Positions 45,076-57,404 of a DNA stretch of 64,000 nt are shown one piece after another; positions within the stretch are counted from its first letter, which is position 1; every line of letters starts with the position of its first letter. The notes under the pieces are model-generated. The model did not search any database and had not been told where the DNA came from. It saw nothing but the letters and a program-made list of their open reading frames with translations. The position numbers and the translations under genes are program-made. The DNA lies in NCBI RefSeq assembly GCF_030463535.1, contig NC_132893.1, positions 31,761,724 through 31,825,723 on the forward strand, in the 5' to 3' direction. This DNA is from Salminus brasiliensis (lineage: Eukaryota; Chordata; Actinopteri; Characiformes; Bryconidae).

Positions 45076-46340
45076 GAGTTGAGTCACTGCTCAAAGAAAA
45101 CACCTAGTCTCAGAACTTCATGTGAGGATGGGTTCTCCACCGCAGGATCAGAACTATGGACGTCTTAGCACTGGGAGAACCAGTAGGCCGGTTTTGACCT
45201 GATTCTCTTCAGACACTTTGTCCCCGTCTTAGTGTATATTTGTACCACGCCATAAACACAGCATGGTTTTACATTTATGCAGTCGTACCCAATCATCTGA
45301 ACCCCTCCAACAGTGCTATTACAATATAATAAACAGTTCCTTCAGGAACAATGATGTAAAATCAGTCTCTTTCTCGAACATGTAATCAATGAGGTCACCA
45401 ATACACATGACCAGCAGCGCCTTAAAACTGTGTGAAGATAAACGTCCCAGCCGAGCAGTACGAATAAGCCGTTTGTGAGCCAATTGTGCGAGTATAACAA
45501 TGACAGCACAAACACATCCAAATCACATGGCCGGCCCTCATAAGAACAGTGATACTGCGCCAAACACACTTTGTTCTGTAGGGCTCTGTAAAATCGCTGC
45601 TGTAAACAGGACACTACAAAATCCCTACACACCCACTTCAGCACCAATGTCAATGGCATCAGAGGACTTTGAAGGACGCCCCTTAGAAAAAAAGCCCATT
45701 TGTGTGCACAGGTCATTTAAACTCCGCGTCCACTTCTGTTGCATAAGAGGCCATTCTGTGTACAGTGGGTTTGCAAGCCTTACGTTTTGCAGGCTGCCTT
45801 GCTGAATAATATAATCAGTACGAGGGGCAATCCTTTATGATGTAAAGGAGAATCCCTAAATCTTCTGCTTAAATAAAAGGTTCAAATGTAAAGAAGTCAT
45901 TTCGAGTGGTTTATGGTCTGAAATGCCACGATCTTGAGCTCGAGCTGACAGAGTGGATGTCTGGTTTAGAGTTTAATGCCTCTTAAAGTTTCCTCACAGA
46001 AAGTTCTGAGATACCTTCAGTATAGTACTGAGAAGACTTTGGTCTGAGAAAACACATCCAGTACTGTCAGCATTACATATGAAACTCAGGACACACTGTA
46101 GGTTCACTGGTGGTTTTGGATATTAAATAAAAAGTGTTGTGGTGAGAGCGACCCCAGTAAAGAAATGTGAACCAGTAAGACTTTCTACAATGACAGTGGT
46201 TTTACACAAAACCACTCTGAACGACTGTTTACATCTTAACTACTGAATAATGCTGAGGTGGAATTCTCCTTTAAGTAAGTGCTGTTTCTATTTATGCTTG
46301 TAATAATAGTGAAACCAAGTAGAACTATGGTGCTGTAGAA
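45076..46340. other. Gene-free region right of the hexamer array
   Basis: No exon is supported. Several unrelated open frames of 100-124 codons on opposite strands overlap at 45340-45800, with no family resemblance. The block 46095-46275 is a dispersed-repeat copy (CACTGGTGGTTTTGGATATT; CCTTTAA end) matching 26268-26498. Confidence 0.5.
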
Positions 46341-46909
46341 TCATTAAAAGATTATATATGTGTTATATTTAAGATTATATATGTGTTATATTAAAAAATA
46401 TATATGTTATATTTAAGATTATATGTGTTATATTAAAGAATATATATGTGTTATATTAAAGAATATATGTTATATTTAAGATTATATATGTGTTATATTA
46501 AAAAAAATATATGTTATATTTAAGATTATGTATGTTATATTTAAGATTATATGTGTTATATTAAAGAATATATATGTTATATTTAAGATTATGTATGTTA
46601 TATTTAAGATTATATATGTGTTATATTTAAGATTATATATGTGTTATATTTAAGATGATGTATTTTATATTTAAGATTATATGTGTTATATTAAAGAATA
46701 TATATGTGTTATATTAAAGAATATATGTTATATTTAAGATTATATATGTGTTATATTAAAGAATATATATGTTATATTTAAGATTATGTATTTTATATTT
46801 AAGATTATATATATTATATTTAAGATTATATATATTATATTTAAGATTATATTTAAGATTATATATGTGTTATATTTAAGATTTTATATATATATTATAT
46901 TTAAGATTA

Positions 46910-46976
<67 letters not shown>
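46341..46976. repeat. TTATATTTAAGATTATATATG array with (AT)n tail
   Basis: Units of about 20-25 bp built on GTTATATTTAAGATTATATA and TTATATTAAAGAATATATAT repeat some 25 times and end in about 28 AT units. It is extremely AT-rich and has no coding sense. Confidence 0.9.
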
Positions 46977-46978
<2 letters not shown>

Positions 46979-48867
46979 TCAAACGATGGAGATGGATCTG
47001 CTGTCCAATAAAAAAACAGGTACCTCCATTTTCGTTTGTATATTATTCAAACACAAACCTTGTATCTCTATCTCTATCTCTATTATTGTTTTTGACTTTT
47101 TTTTTTTACCATGATTTAAATCTGACAGCTCTTCTTTACATTGTTTTCAAATCTCATGATGAATGCACCAATAAAATCCTCCAAAATGAATAAAATATTT
47201 TTACATTGACCTCCACTGAAAGTTACTCCACATGTAGAGTTGGCATTTTGGATATACAATGTTTTTGTGTGATAGCGACTATATTTATAAAAGCACTCAA
47301 ATATGAAACTAAATGAAACTATTGCTTTTATAAAAGAAGAGGAAGAAGAAGCCCTTCACAAGATCCACAGATTCTATGGAAAATAGGTGGAATCCCAGCT
47401 AAATAAAGGCTTTCTAAGTAAAACAGGTCATAAGTACACTTGAAAGGGTCCTTTGACTTGTATTAACAGTGAATAACATTGTTTGTGCTATAGATAAGCC
47501 CTTTTAAAAGATCCACCCACAAGAAGTCACACATATATATATATATATATTTAAGAGCATTTTAAGGGCATTCACACAGCCCTTTTTGGGTGAGAATGCT
47601 GCTCATCAGCGGATTGGTTGTACTGTTGACCTGGAAGGCCTGACTGTTGTGGTTTAACCGTTACTGCTATTAGCCAGACCATGCTGGTGGCCCAATCTTA
47701 CGACTTATCAGCTTCAGACCAGCACTAACCAGCATGAACCAGCAGGAAGCTCATGCTGGTCTGTGTGTTATCATGACCATCATCATCATTATCATCATGA
47801 TCATCACACCCTCCTCCATGTAACAGCAGTGTTTTTCTCAAGGCACCGTGGGTGTGGTCAGTATTATGTGTCTTTGGAATAGTGGGAGTTTTCATTATAT
47901 AAACGCTGAAGTGTGTAAACATCGGGGAGGCTCTAGTGAGTGTTGCTGACACACAGTCTGTGGGCGGACTGTATTTCAGGCCAGAGCGCTCTTCAGCTCC
48001 CGCGCAGGAATAATTCTCGCCCTAAAGAGGCTGTTATTGAACGGTGCGGATCGCCCACATCGGCCAACGGCACCTGAGCGATGGTAGCTTCTTCCGGTTG
48101 GGCTTGAGCTTAGTAATAGTCCTCACAGCTGACCTCTGGGGCGGATCCCACCCACGGCCCTCGGCCTCCAGGATCTGCGGAGGGCTGCTTTTGTAGAAGC
48201 TGTGCCCCCTCTCTCTCTCTCTCTCTCTCTTCTCAGCAGTAAACACCACGCATCTCCAGCTCAACACCCACACGGGCTGCAGTCACCCAGGCGGAACCCC
48301 ACGGGGAATCCAATGTCTTCTATCTCCATGTGATGGTGTTTCGCTTCAGATACCCGAGGTTGCGTAACTGCCGCTGACTCTCTGCGTTTGCATCTGCAGA
48401 GATGCTTTTAGCCTATTTTGGGTGGAAGTTGAACTGCTGCGTCGTTCTTGCGACACGTATTCTGCAGAAACACTGAGCATTTCACCTGAGAAAGTTCGCA
48501 ATCTCGGCTTGAACCTCACTAGCTACTTTTACATCTCAGCCATGCTAAAAATAAAGGAGCTAAAAAGGCCTCTTTGGAGCCGAGCCAAAGAAGAAGCACT
48601 CTTGGTTCCTTCAGTAACATTTTAATGGATGGTTCTTTAACCATTTGAACCCTAGGTTTATTATTTCGTTTTTAACCCCAATGCAGAAATTGTTTGGTAC
48701 ACGTTTGGTTTAGCCTACTGTATCTTGTGGAGTCCCACAGGGCTCGATTTTAGGCCCTATGAAGCTAATGCTAATTTTGATGACAGTGTATGTATGAGAG
48801 TGATTAGCTGAACGGTTAAAGGACTGGACTGGTTTGGTGCAAAATTTAATTTCCACATTACCCTAGA
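46977..48867. other. Gene-free region with a GC-richer patch
   Basis: Microsatellite debris lies to 47200, a weak GACCAGCATGAACCAGCAGG repeat at 47690-47765, and a GC-richer, CpG-containing block at 47960-48300. That last block could be a regulatory or unannotated transcribed piece, but no exon or motif set proves it. Confidence 0.4.
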
Positions 48868-49145
48868 TATTAGACCACAGCGGATAGAGGACCGGGCTAT
48901 GGATGACAGGGTTGTGGGTTCCAAACCCAGACTCTCTTGCCACTCTTGGGCCCTTGAGCAAGGCGCTTCATCCTTCCTATCCCATGGGCGCCGCAGCTGC
49001 TCATCGCTACGGGCATGTGTGCTTACTGACACTGTGTGTGTGTTTGCTCACTAGTGTGTATGTGTGTGTGTGTTCACTGCACGGATGGGTTGAAGGCGGA
49101 GGCCTAATGCCATCTGTGTGCAACACCAAAGGCGAATATGAATGA
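48868..49145 (+). repeat. tRNA-derived SINE copy 3
   Basis: ATGACAGGGTTGTGGGTTCC holds a mutated B-box. CCCTTGAGCAAGGCGCTTCA and a GTGTGTGTTTGCTCACTAG tail follow. The A-box half is eroded. It is the same family as the SINEs at 15137 and 28646. Confidence 0.7.
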
Positions 49146-50644
49146 ATCAATTAATTTAGCGACCTCCAGTTGATCTGTCACACTTGTTTGTTTATATAGT
49201 TCTCAGACCACAATCCTACTCCACCCTGACTCCACACTGACAAGTCTAAATGACCTTAACGAGGACCTCAGTGCAGTTGGAGTGGGCTGAGAGAAGTGTG
49301 TGGGCGTATAGTTCATGAAAACACTTGTGTGACCATTGACTTGTATTGTTTTTAGCCTTGTAGCAACATTAGCCTTGTAGCTCCAGAGCTACACTGAAGA
49401 ACCCAGGAACCAGGTTTAGGCTGATTGATTACTGAAATTGTATAAATCGCTACAGATTTTTGTTTTGTAGATAATGAGTGTGTGTGTGTGTATGTATGTG
49501 TGTAAAGACAGCCCCCTAATTCTAAGCTATGTCCAAGAACCTTAGATGGATTTGGGGGTCTTTTAAAAAAGTTCTTCACATGTACTATTTATCTCATTTA
49601 CTAAACATTGTTAGCAATTTATGCAATTGTCTACCTACCCCAGATGTAAATGAGATGAAGTATGAGTGTGAACAACTCATTAAAGCTAAAAAAAAATGTC
49701 TAACTATTAGGACCTAGAACCTTACGTCCAAGCCAAAAAACAATATTTTTAATAACACACACGAAATAAACTAACTGCATCAATTACATTTCCACATAAA
49801 TAATTATTGTATATGACATAACCTTGTCTTTCAGAAAATGTCATATTTATTTAATATATTTTATATTCAAATGAATCACAACATTGAATCCAGCACATCC
49901 TGACCAATCATGACCATTTTCGGTGTAGTCCTTAGGCCTGATTCTATAGCATAGACTTGTATTGTGCCTCTGACTCACCAAAAAACAAGACGCTAAAAAT
50001 GCCAAAAATTCACAACAGGGAAATTCCTTCGGACAATGCAAACAAAACCTGCAGGTCATTAGAGAGAGCGCTATACCATCTGTGAGGCTGATAATGGATC
50101 ACTTGAAAAAAAGGGGGTGGGGGGCTGGGTGGACACTGAGTCACTGCTTTCCAGTAAGCGTGTGAGTCAGTCCCCCCGACCCCCGTTTGGGCCTTTGACC
50201 TTCACACATAGAGCCTCTGTTTAGGATTCAATAGCTCTGAGCCCCCTCCCAGCACACCCCACACAGATCAGACTCCATGCACCGCACTTGTTCTGGGTAG
50301 TTTAAATGAAAGACCCTCGGCCAGTTAGATCAGGCTTCTACATTCATGCAATGGTTTACTGTTAGTGCAGTTTTTGGAGGTGTTGTCATCCGGAGTGAAG
50401 CTGATGAGGTTTGGTAAATCGCTCAAAATAGACACGTTTCCAACTGGAGCTTGTTCCAAAGAAAGCTCAAAGGATGATGACTCACAGTGCTGTGACTTCA
50501 GCTTCACAGCTACACATGAAACACTCGTTTCTTAACGACGAAAAGTGGGGAAAGGGGGGAGGCTTACCGGAAAATCATCATCAGAAAAATGATTTTTAAC
50601 AACTCAGGCCATTTTCACACCTAGCTTTTTTAAATTTGATTCTA
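49146..50644. other. Gene-free region
   Basis: Unique-looking sequence without exon borders or element ends that I recognise. It includes a short GTGT/GTAT run near 49478-49503. Confidence 0.45.
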
Positions 50645-51042
50645 CAGTATATCTGTCCAAATGTTTGTGGACACCACTTCTAATGAATGCATTCTGCTAC
50701 TTTAAGTTGCATCCATTGCTGACACAGACACATACAAACAGCTTGTCAAGTCCCTGTAGAGAAGTACTGCCAATGAACATGAACCTATTGGCACCATGGG
50801 CTATAGAGTATAGAGGGGAACTGTGTTCTCTGGCATGATGGTTGGTGCTCCAGCCAATACAAGCTTTAATGGGATGAGTTAAGGGGGTTGGGGATGAGGT
50901 GGGGTGGAGATCATCCAACATCCTGACCTTACTAACGCACTAACAGTAATGCTCCAAAATCTAGTAGGATTTTTAATGCCCTTGATTTCGGAAGAAACAG
51001 TGAATGAACAGGCGTCCCAATACTTTTGTCTAGATACTGTAT
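50645..51042 (-). mobile_element. Tc1-type MITE, family B copy 7
   Basis: TATATCTGTCCAAATGTTTG begins the copy and GCGTCCCAATACTTTTGTCT ends it. The middle is shortened around 50780-50830, where the usual block before TGGCACCATG is lost. Confidence 0.8.
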
Positions 51043-52299
51043 ATTTATGAAGATGGGATTCTGCATACTGGGCTGTGATTTCATGCTGTTAGCATTTGAT
51101 TTAAGAGAAAGGAGAAGAGTAACCTTCAGTTCCTGTGCTGATAGATGCTGGCTGTGCTATGACGTTCCACTGCACTTCTACAGGGAGGTCGGGACTGGAG
51201 GGTTTTTTGGGTTTTTGGACTAGTCTGTTAATGGAGTCATTAATTCATTGAGGTTACACCACTGGAGTGTGAGTTTAATGGACTCTGCTCAGCATGGCTT
51301 CAGATAACCTCAGTTGTGGTTCATGTAGCACTGTATGTGTTTGGCTGGATGACAGTAATTCTCTCACTGGCTTTAGCCGGAGCGTTTAGCAGGGCGTGCT
51401 GTAATCTCGGTGCAGGTGCTGGAAGTCATGAACATGATGCAAACAGGATGGATTGAAATGCAGCTTTTCCTCTCGCTCCACAGACACACACACACATCAA
51501 CATGAACCTCCAGAGCAGAGGGCGGTTTCGTTCTGACTGCTGACCTCAGCCCAGCACTCATCTGGCCAATGTTTACGGCCTATTTCTGTGGTAGACATAG
51601 TTACTGTAAAGCTCGTCCCTTTTCTCCAGCATCCAGCCAAGCAGACAGATCTCTTCATTGTATGTGTGTGTGTGTGTGTGTGTGTGTGAGAGGGAAAGAG
51701 AGAAAGAGCGCTCAAGGGAAAGGGAGTGGACAGCAGTACAAGGCCTCAAACACACACTCATGCAGTGTGGGAACAGTACGTACAGCTGGCTGGGAAAAAC
51801 AAGGAGTGGGGGGGGCTTTCAGGAAGAGAGGGAAACTGAAGGAGAACACCCTCCTCTCTCTCTCTAGCTCTCTCTCTCTCTCAATGCCTCTCTCTCTCTC
51901 TTATTCTAGAAATGGTAAAAAAAAAAGAAAACAAGAAAACACAGACTGCAACAACAATGCCTGCATCTCAGCATGTCACGGGTAGACCTGCGTCAGAGCG
52001 CAGCGTCTCAGTAAACACACGTCCGGAAAGTTGCCTCTGGGCTGCTTTTAGGAGTGTGTATGGTGTCAGAAAGGCGGGAAAAAAAGTGCTAGGCCTTTCA
52101 GCTACTGAGTCTATTCATAAAACACACATAGGCTTCACGCAACAGAGCAGTTTTTAGATTTCTTCAGATTTATTGAGCCTTATTTGTTGTGAGGAATCAC
52201 TCACAGGGCCCTATCTTACACCCTGCGCAAGGTGCGCCGCGATGCTCGTTGCTATCTGACACCCCGCCAACTGTTTCCTATTTTCTATTTCCATGCCTG
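51043..52299. other. Gene-free region with CA/TG and CT runs
   Basis: It contains (TG)n at 51659-51690, GAGA-rich text to 51730 and (CT)n runs at 51850-51905. The open frames across these runs are simple-sequence shadows. Confidence 0.5.
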
Positions 52300-52500
52300 T
52301 GGTTGGTTGGCGCAACAGATAACACCACTACCTGCCACTGAGCTACCGCACCATGTGGGAGACTGGGGTTCGATTCTTCCTGGTCTGGGTGGCTATGCTG
52401 CGCTGCACCAATAAGAGTCCTTGGGCAAGACTCCTAACACTGCATTGGCCCTCCTCTGTGATAGGAGTAACCTTGTAAGTCGCTCTGGATAAGACAACCT
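52300..52500 (+). repeat. tRNA-derived SINE (third family)
   Basis: GGTTGGCGCAACAGATAACA, then GGGGTTCGATTCTTCC (B-box), runs to CTTGTAAGTCGCTCTGGATAAG. The last motif is the 3' signature of a widespread fish SINE/LINE tail. Confidence 0.75.
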
Positions 52501-53174
52501 AGGCAGACGTTCGTCAACAGTCAGACGTTCGTCTCTCAGTAATGTTCAGATGAAGGTTCAGAAACAACAGCTTTCATGGACTTGCTTCTGTGGTCCCTGG
52601 TAAACCCTGGTATTATCACATACCACTGGCTTAATGGATGTGATGTGAGGGCTCCCCTCCATCTATTTTGGTTTTTAATTTGCACATATATCCATTAGCT
52701 TCGAGCAACATTAGCCATGTGCATTCAGTGTTCACTACATTGCCACATTGCTTGGATATCAGGCACATCTTGGTGGGCCTGTCACCAGGAGATGATCGGC
52801 AGATCGATCCCCAGTGATGCTGCAGCTATCCTTGCTAGCCAGCTTGGCCGTCTGTTAGCTGATGTAACAGAACTAGCAGTTAGCGCTCCGCTGTCCGATG
52901 ACGTGGTGTTTGCAGCAGTTACAAAAGCTGTGGTGGTTGATCTCTTGTAACTCAGAGGAAGCACATGCTAGCTTTCTTTCATCCTGCCAGTACTGCCAGC
53001 TTCCGTCACTATGCGACTATGCGACTTCTGCTGACTCTAAAACATCTTATCTAGATTACATCACCATCTACTAGTGGGCGGAGCAAAGTGTCTTCAACAG
53101 TTACATCATCTTCCAGTGCCCCTGTGTATCTTTTTAGCTGAGAAAACAGTCAGCTAACTAAAGGTTCTTCCTGG
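52501..53174. other. Gene-free region
   Basis: No exon or recognised repeat. A 77-codon frame at 52717-52950 has no start context or known domain. Confidence 0.45.
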
Positions 53175-53656
53175 CACTATATGGACAAAAGTATTGGGAC
53201 ACCTACACACTTTAAAAAAAAATATTTTTGCAGCTCTGCAGTTATTGAGTCAGTTGCAGACTTTTCAGCACTCGGCCCTGACCCCGCTCTGTAACTTTAC
53301 GTGGTCTGACAGACACTCGGTGGACGCTGAGCTGCTCACTGTGAGCTGTTCCTCCTAAACTCTTCCACTGTTCAATAATAACACCACTCACAGCTGATGG
53401 AGGAAGATCTAGGAGGGAGGAAATTTCACCAGCTGACTTGTTGTTGTTGGTGCAGCGGTGTCTCCTATTACATACAGAACCACGCTGGAGTTCAATGAGC
53501 TCTTTAGAACCTCCCGTTCTTTCACTAATGTGTGGAAGAAAGACAGACTGCAGGGCTAGGGGCTTGATTTTTTACACCTGTGGTAATAGGACTGAACAAA
53601 GCACCTGAATTCAGGGATTAAGAAGTATGTCCCAATACTTTTGTCCATACAGTGTC
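53175..53656. mobile_element. Deleted Tc1-like transposon, copy 2
   Basis: CACTATATGGACAAAAGTAT and its inverted partner TACTTTTGTCCATACAGTG bound the copy. Most of the interior matches the 32-532 element in reverse, including the AGGTTCTAAAGAGCTCA and GAAGATCTAGGAGGGAG blocks. It also keeps about 45 bp (53430-53475) that copy 1 has lost. It is inactive: too short and frame-broken. Confidence 0.8.
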
Positions 53657-53862
53657 AGTCACAACAGTTTATCAGCCTGTTGATGGAGAGCTCCTGAACT
53701 GATTTAGTGGACAGTGTGAATCCTTCGTTTTTACCACTGTGTTCTAGCAGAGTGCCCTCTGGCGCCCTCTAGGTGCTATTAACACGCAGTATTCACAGAT
53801 CGCACTTCGCATTCTTAGATGGTAACACAAACAGTACAGATCAGAAAAGTATCAGCCGATAC

Positions 53863-54237
53863 CAGAGCCGGCCCAAGGCATACTCGAATTATGTGGCCGC
53901 TTAGGCCCCCAGTGCCACCGGGGGCTACCAAGAGCAACAAGATATGGTGATGAAAATATATATATTTTAAAAAGTAACATTGAATAATACAACGAAATGG
54001 TATTACACTATTTTTTTTTACATGTATTTATTATTATAAGTTGGCACCACCAATACTAGGTTAATCAGTTCCTGCTGTTGGCTGCTGCCACAGGTTGGGC
54101 AAATGCAGATAATGCTAATGATAGTGGGTACGTTACACACACAGGGTACCCTATGGAATGCTGAAGCATCTGGTGGTGGTATGGGACGCCCCAAATGAAA
54201 ATCTGCTAAGGGCCCCATAAAAGCTTGGCCCGGCCTG
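53863..54237. mobile_element. hAT-like non-autonomous element with 8-bp target duplication
   Basis: The element starts CAGAGCCGGCCCAAG and ends CTTGGCCCGGCCTG; reverse-complemented, the right end reads CAGGCCGGGCCAAG, so about 14 bp of inverted termini agree. It is flanked on both sides by the exact octamer GCCGATAC (53855-53862 and 54238-54245). An 8-bp duplication with CAG-type ends is the hAT superfamily signature. It has inserted into an older GTATC/GATAC-rich repeat. No transposase frame. Confidence 0.82.
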
Positions 54238-54245
54238 GCCGATAC

Positions 54246-54988
54246 ACAGCATAAAGGTACTCGGATCGGCTTGTTGGACAGAAAAACAGAAACAGATCGG
54301 ACGTTTCTATTAGTTGTATTTACAGTCTTTCCCCTTTGATGTGCTTGAAAAGTCCAAATGCAAACTCTCTCAGCTACTATCAGTCTGTTCTGCCGTCCCA
54401 GCAGTGTTTTTAATCACTTCCAGGCAAAACAGCCCGCTCCGCCTTACGCGGGCCTCTGTGGCACAGTTTCAGAAGCTGTGAGAAAGCCCACCGCAGAGGG
54501 AGAGTGCCAGCCAACTTTCTGGAAAAACAAACAACCTCCAGAGATGGCCTGAAAGGCCACGGGCGAGCGGGAGGCAGCTGACCTCACTCGGTCTCTTCCT
54601 CCATGCTTGCTCAGCCTTGGCAGAGGATGTGGATGGCCTTAATGCACTTTAAAGCCAGGAGCCTTGTTTTGGTGCCACAGGCTGCTTCAGTACTGTTAGA
54701 GTGTACTGGGTGCTAATGTGTGTGTGTGTGTGTGTGTGTGTAGCAGTGTGTGTATGCATGTTTTTGAAGAGCTTTGATGAAGGGACAGAAGTGGAAATGC
54801 AGCTGGAGGAGTGGTAAACACAGCTGGGGCAGTGCAACTATTGTCTCAGGCACTTGGGTCAACGTCCCGGAGACAAAAAGGAAAGGCCAGAGTGGAGGGC
54901 GTACACACGGGCAAATGTTTGGTTTACGCAGGTTAGACTAATGTGTGATATTACTATATGTGCACAGTTTTAAATGAGATTGTAGTAG

Positions 54989-55063
<75 letters not shown>

Positions 55064-55422
55064 CTAGAAAGCTGTGAGTGCAAATATTCCAAATTACTCC
55101 ATTGACGGGGTTAACTGTAACAGACTGTAGCAGGGGTGAGTTGTAACAGTGTAGATAAATGAATAATATAAATAAAAAATGATCTAGAAAAAACAAATAA
55201 TTTTTTCTTACATACAACAATATGACCAACAATACGACATATGACTTATGTCATATGTCATATGAACTTATATGAACGTCTCTTATTGTATATTGAGGAC
55301 GCTAAATTACCAGAGGGCCTCAGTTCTTGCCACTTAAGCCATGAACGTGATCAAACAATGCCAGCAATCCTCTATATTTACTATACCAGTGCCCAAAACT
55401 CTTATTTTGAAAAAGAAAACAA
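54246..55422. other. Gene-free region with (TG)n and (TA)n
   Basis: TG units at 54718-54743 and about 33 TA units at 54992-55060 are the main features. A near-palindrome, CATATGACTTATGTCATATG, lies near 55239-55258. Confidence 0.5.
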
Positions 55423-55555
55423 CTCACCGCGCCACGTGGAGGCTATAATTAAGCCTGGCTGGCTCTCACTGTAAGTCTACGTACTTTAAAATATGCTATT
55501 TTACAGCCACCAAGTGGATGGTTACCCTAGCCTTCTTTGACTTCTACACAAAACT
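55423..55555. repeat. Direct repeat pair, left copy
   Basis: GCCTGGCTGGCTCTCACTGT, TGCTATTTTACAGCCACCAA and GTGGATGGTTACCCTAGCCT recur in the same order at 55953-56090. The copies are about 85 percent alike by eye and 530 bp apart. Confidence 0.75.
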
Positions 55556-55689
55556 CTTATTTTGAAATCTTCTTGTTACTCTGACTAAAATAAACAATAA
55601 TAAACCATCGCTAATTATAACTCTGAAAGCTCTGAATGAGGAAAAGGAAAAACATAGCGCATCCAACAAGAAGAAAAAACACCCCTAGC

Positions 55690-55870
55690 TAGGGCTAGGT
55701 GGGTTTTAGGTGGGTATGGGCTCTGAGTTGGTTTGTATATATGTTTTACTGGGACTCAGTCGGGCTTCCCAAATGGGCGCCATTGTTAGATCCCACCTTA
55801 ATCTCACATGGGTCCAATGTAGGCCTTGTATGGGACAAGCTGGGATGGTAGCTTGTAGAAAGATCTGACT
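55690..55870. repeat. TAGGTGGGTTTTAGGTGGGT dispersed repeat
   Basis: GGTGGGTATGGGCTCTGAG, CACCTTAATCTCACATGGGT and CCAATGTAGGCC parallel 59820-60050. It is an interspersed family of unknown class, lying between the two direct-repeat copies. Confidence 0.6.
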
Positions 55871-55952
55871 GATGATGGCGAGTTTCAACCAGTCGATTTC
55901 CATTCCGTCAGCACAATGGCCACTATGGGTCGCGCGGGGAAAGGTAACAACT

Positions 55953-56090
55953 AACTCCACCATGCGCAAGCTGTAATTTAGCCTGGCTAGCTCTCACTGT
56001 GAGTTTATGTGCTTTACAGTATGCTATTTTACAGCCACCAAGTGGATGGTTGAACTACCCTAGCCTTGTGTGCCTTCTACACAAATCAAA
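55953..56090. repeat. Direct repeat pair, right copy
   Basis: GCCTGGCTAGCTCTCACTGT, TGCTATTTTACAGCCACCAA and GTGGATGGTTGAACTACCCT match the left copy. Neither copy shows a reading frame. LTR-like flanking of the intervening 400 bp is possible but no primer-binding site or polypurine tract is seen. Confidence 0.7.
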
Positions 56091-56510
56091 CACACTTATA
56101 ATAAAACAGTCTTTTGCTTTTATGGTCCAAAAAATGAATAAGATAAAAATCCAGCATTGTGTTGTTGTGTTAAATCGAGGCCCAGAGTGGGTTGGGTGGC
56201 AAATGGGAGACATGAATTAGCAAGAGTTCATCTGTGCAGGTCGAGGGGAAAGGGAGGTGTGTGTTGTTGGAACAAAAAGCTGTGCCCAGGTGTCCGATTG
56301 TCCTGGCTATTCATTTATCCCTCACTCACTCCTCCATGATCCTCAACTCCTCCCTTCCACTTTTTCCTTCCTGCTGAAAGCGCTGTGTGTGTGTGTGTGT
56401 GTGTCTGTGTCTGGGGCCTGATCTCAGGAAAACCTAAGGCGTCAATCAGTGTGTGACCCCGTTTCTGTAGGCAGTAGACACACAGACACACACTTAAACA
56501 CACACACAGA

Positions 56511-56562
<52 letters not shown>

Positions 56563-57404
56563 TACATACACACTGAGACAGATAAGGATAAAGAGATGGG
56601 ATCATCCCCTGTAGAATGTTCCAGAAAAGCGGCTCTATTGTGTGTCACTGTCCAAATCCAGCCCGGAGCCGAGTTCCCTGCAAATCACTCGTGCTTTCAC
56701 ATTCGTCTGTATTTGATAATTAACTGTAAAAAAAAACTAATTCTGGCAAATTACAGACAGTTGCATCATCCCGAAACATTCCCAAGCAGGCTTTAAGCAT
56801 CTTTGGGAAAACTTAAGCTCTCATTTCATGGAAAACTTTTTTATTATTATTATTATTATATATATTTTTTATATAAGTTTGACCTGCTGTGTAAAACCGT
56901 ACATTATATAAACATTAAGTGTATATAAGTCAGCAGTTTTACAGTTCCAGGTATGACCACTCAGTGTAGGACCCATTTCTGTGCACCCCCTCTGAGTAAA
57001 AGCACCAGGATTATACCTCTTAATCCTCCACTGGCCTGTGTCTCAGTGGAGAAGCACCTTGTAGACGTGAATATGAGCAGACAGAATGGGGCCGGGTCAG
57101 GCGATGCGATGCGGTGCAGGGTGTGTGTGTGTGTGTGTGTGGGGGGGGTGCTTTTATTAATCCCCTCCAATCTGGATCTTGGAGCACTATCTCCCAATCA
57201 TCAGCCCCCAATCACAGCCAATTTAAACACAACAAATAAACTCACCCTGCTGAGCGAATGGGTCATTTGGGCAGGATGTGCTTGGCCGCCGTGCTTAATC
57301 TGGACGCTTTGACCCGACATGATAACAGACCTATGTGATGTGATCGATCAAATCGGAATCAAATCAGATCAGAGACTCCAACAGCAGTCACTCTCTCTTA
57401 AACC
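56091..57404. other. Gene-free region with CT/CA microsatellites
   Basis: (TG)n at 56385-56408, (CT)n at 56513-56545 and (TG)n at 57120-57142. No exon is seen. Confidence 0.5.

Noticed and set aside
45342-45805. Overlapping 124- and 101-codon frames on opposite strands
   Set aside because: No family resemblance and no exon borders. Other frames in the same block are equally open, so chance is the simplest reading.
51850-51910. CT-rich run as a polypyrimidine splice signal
   Set aside because: No exon with a frame or donor follows it; it is one of several CT microsatellites.
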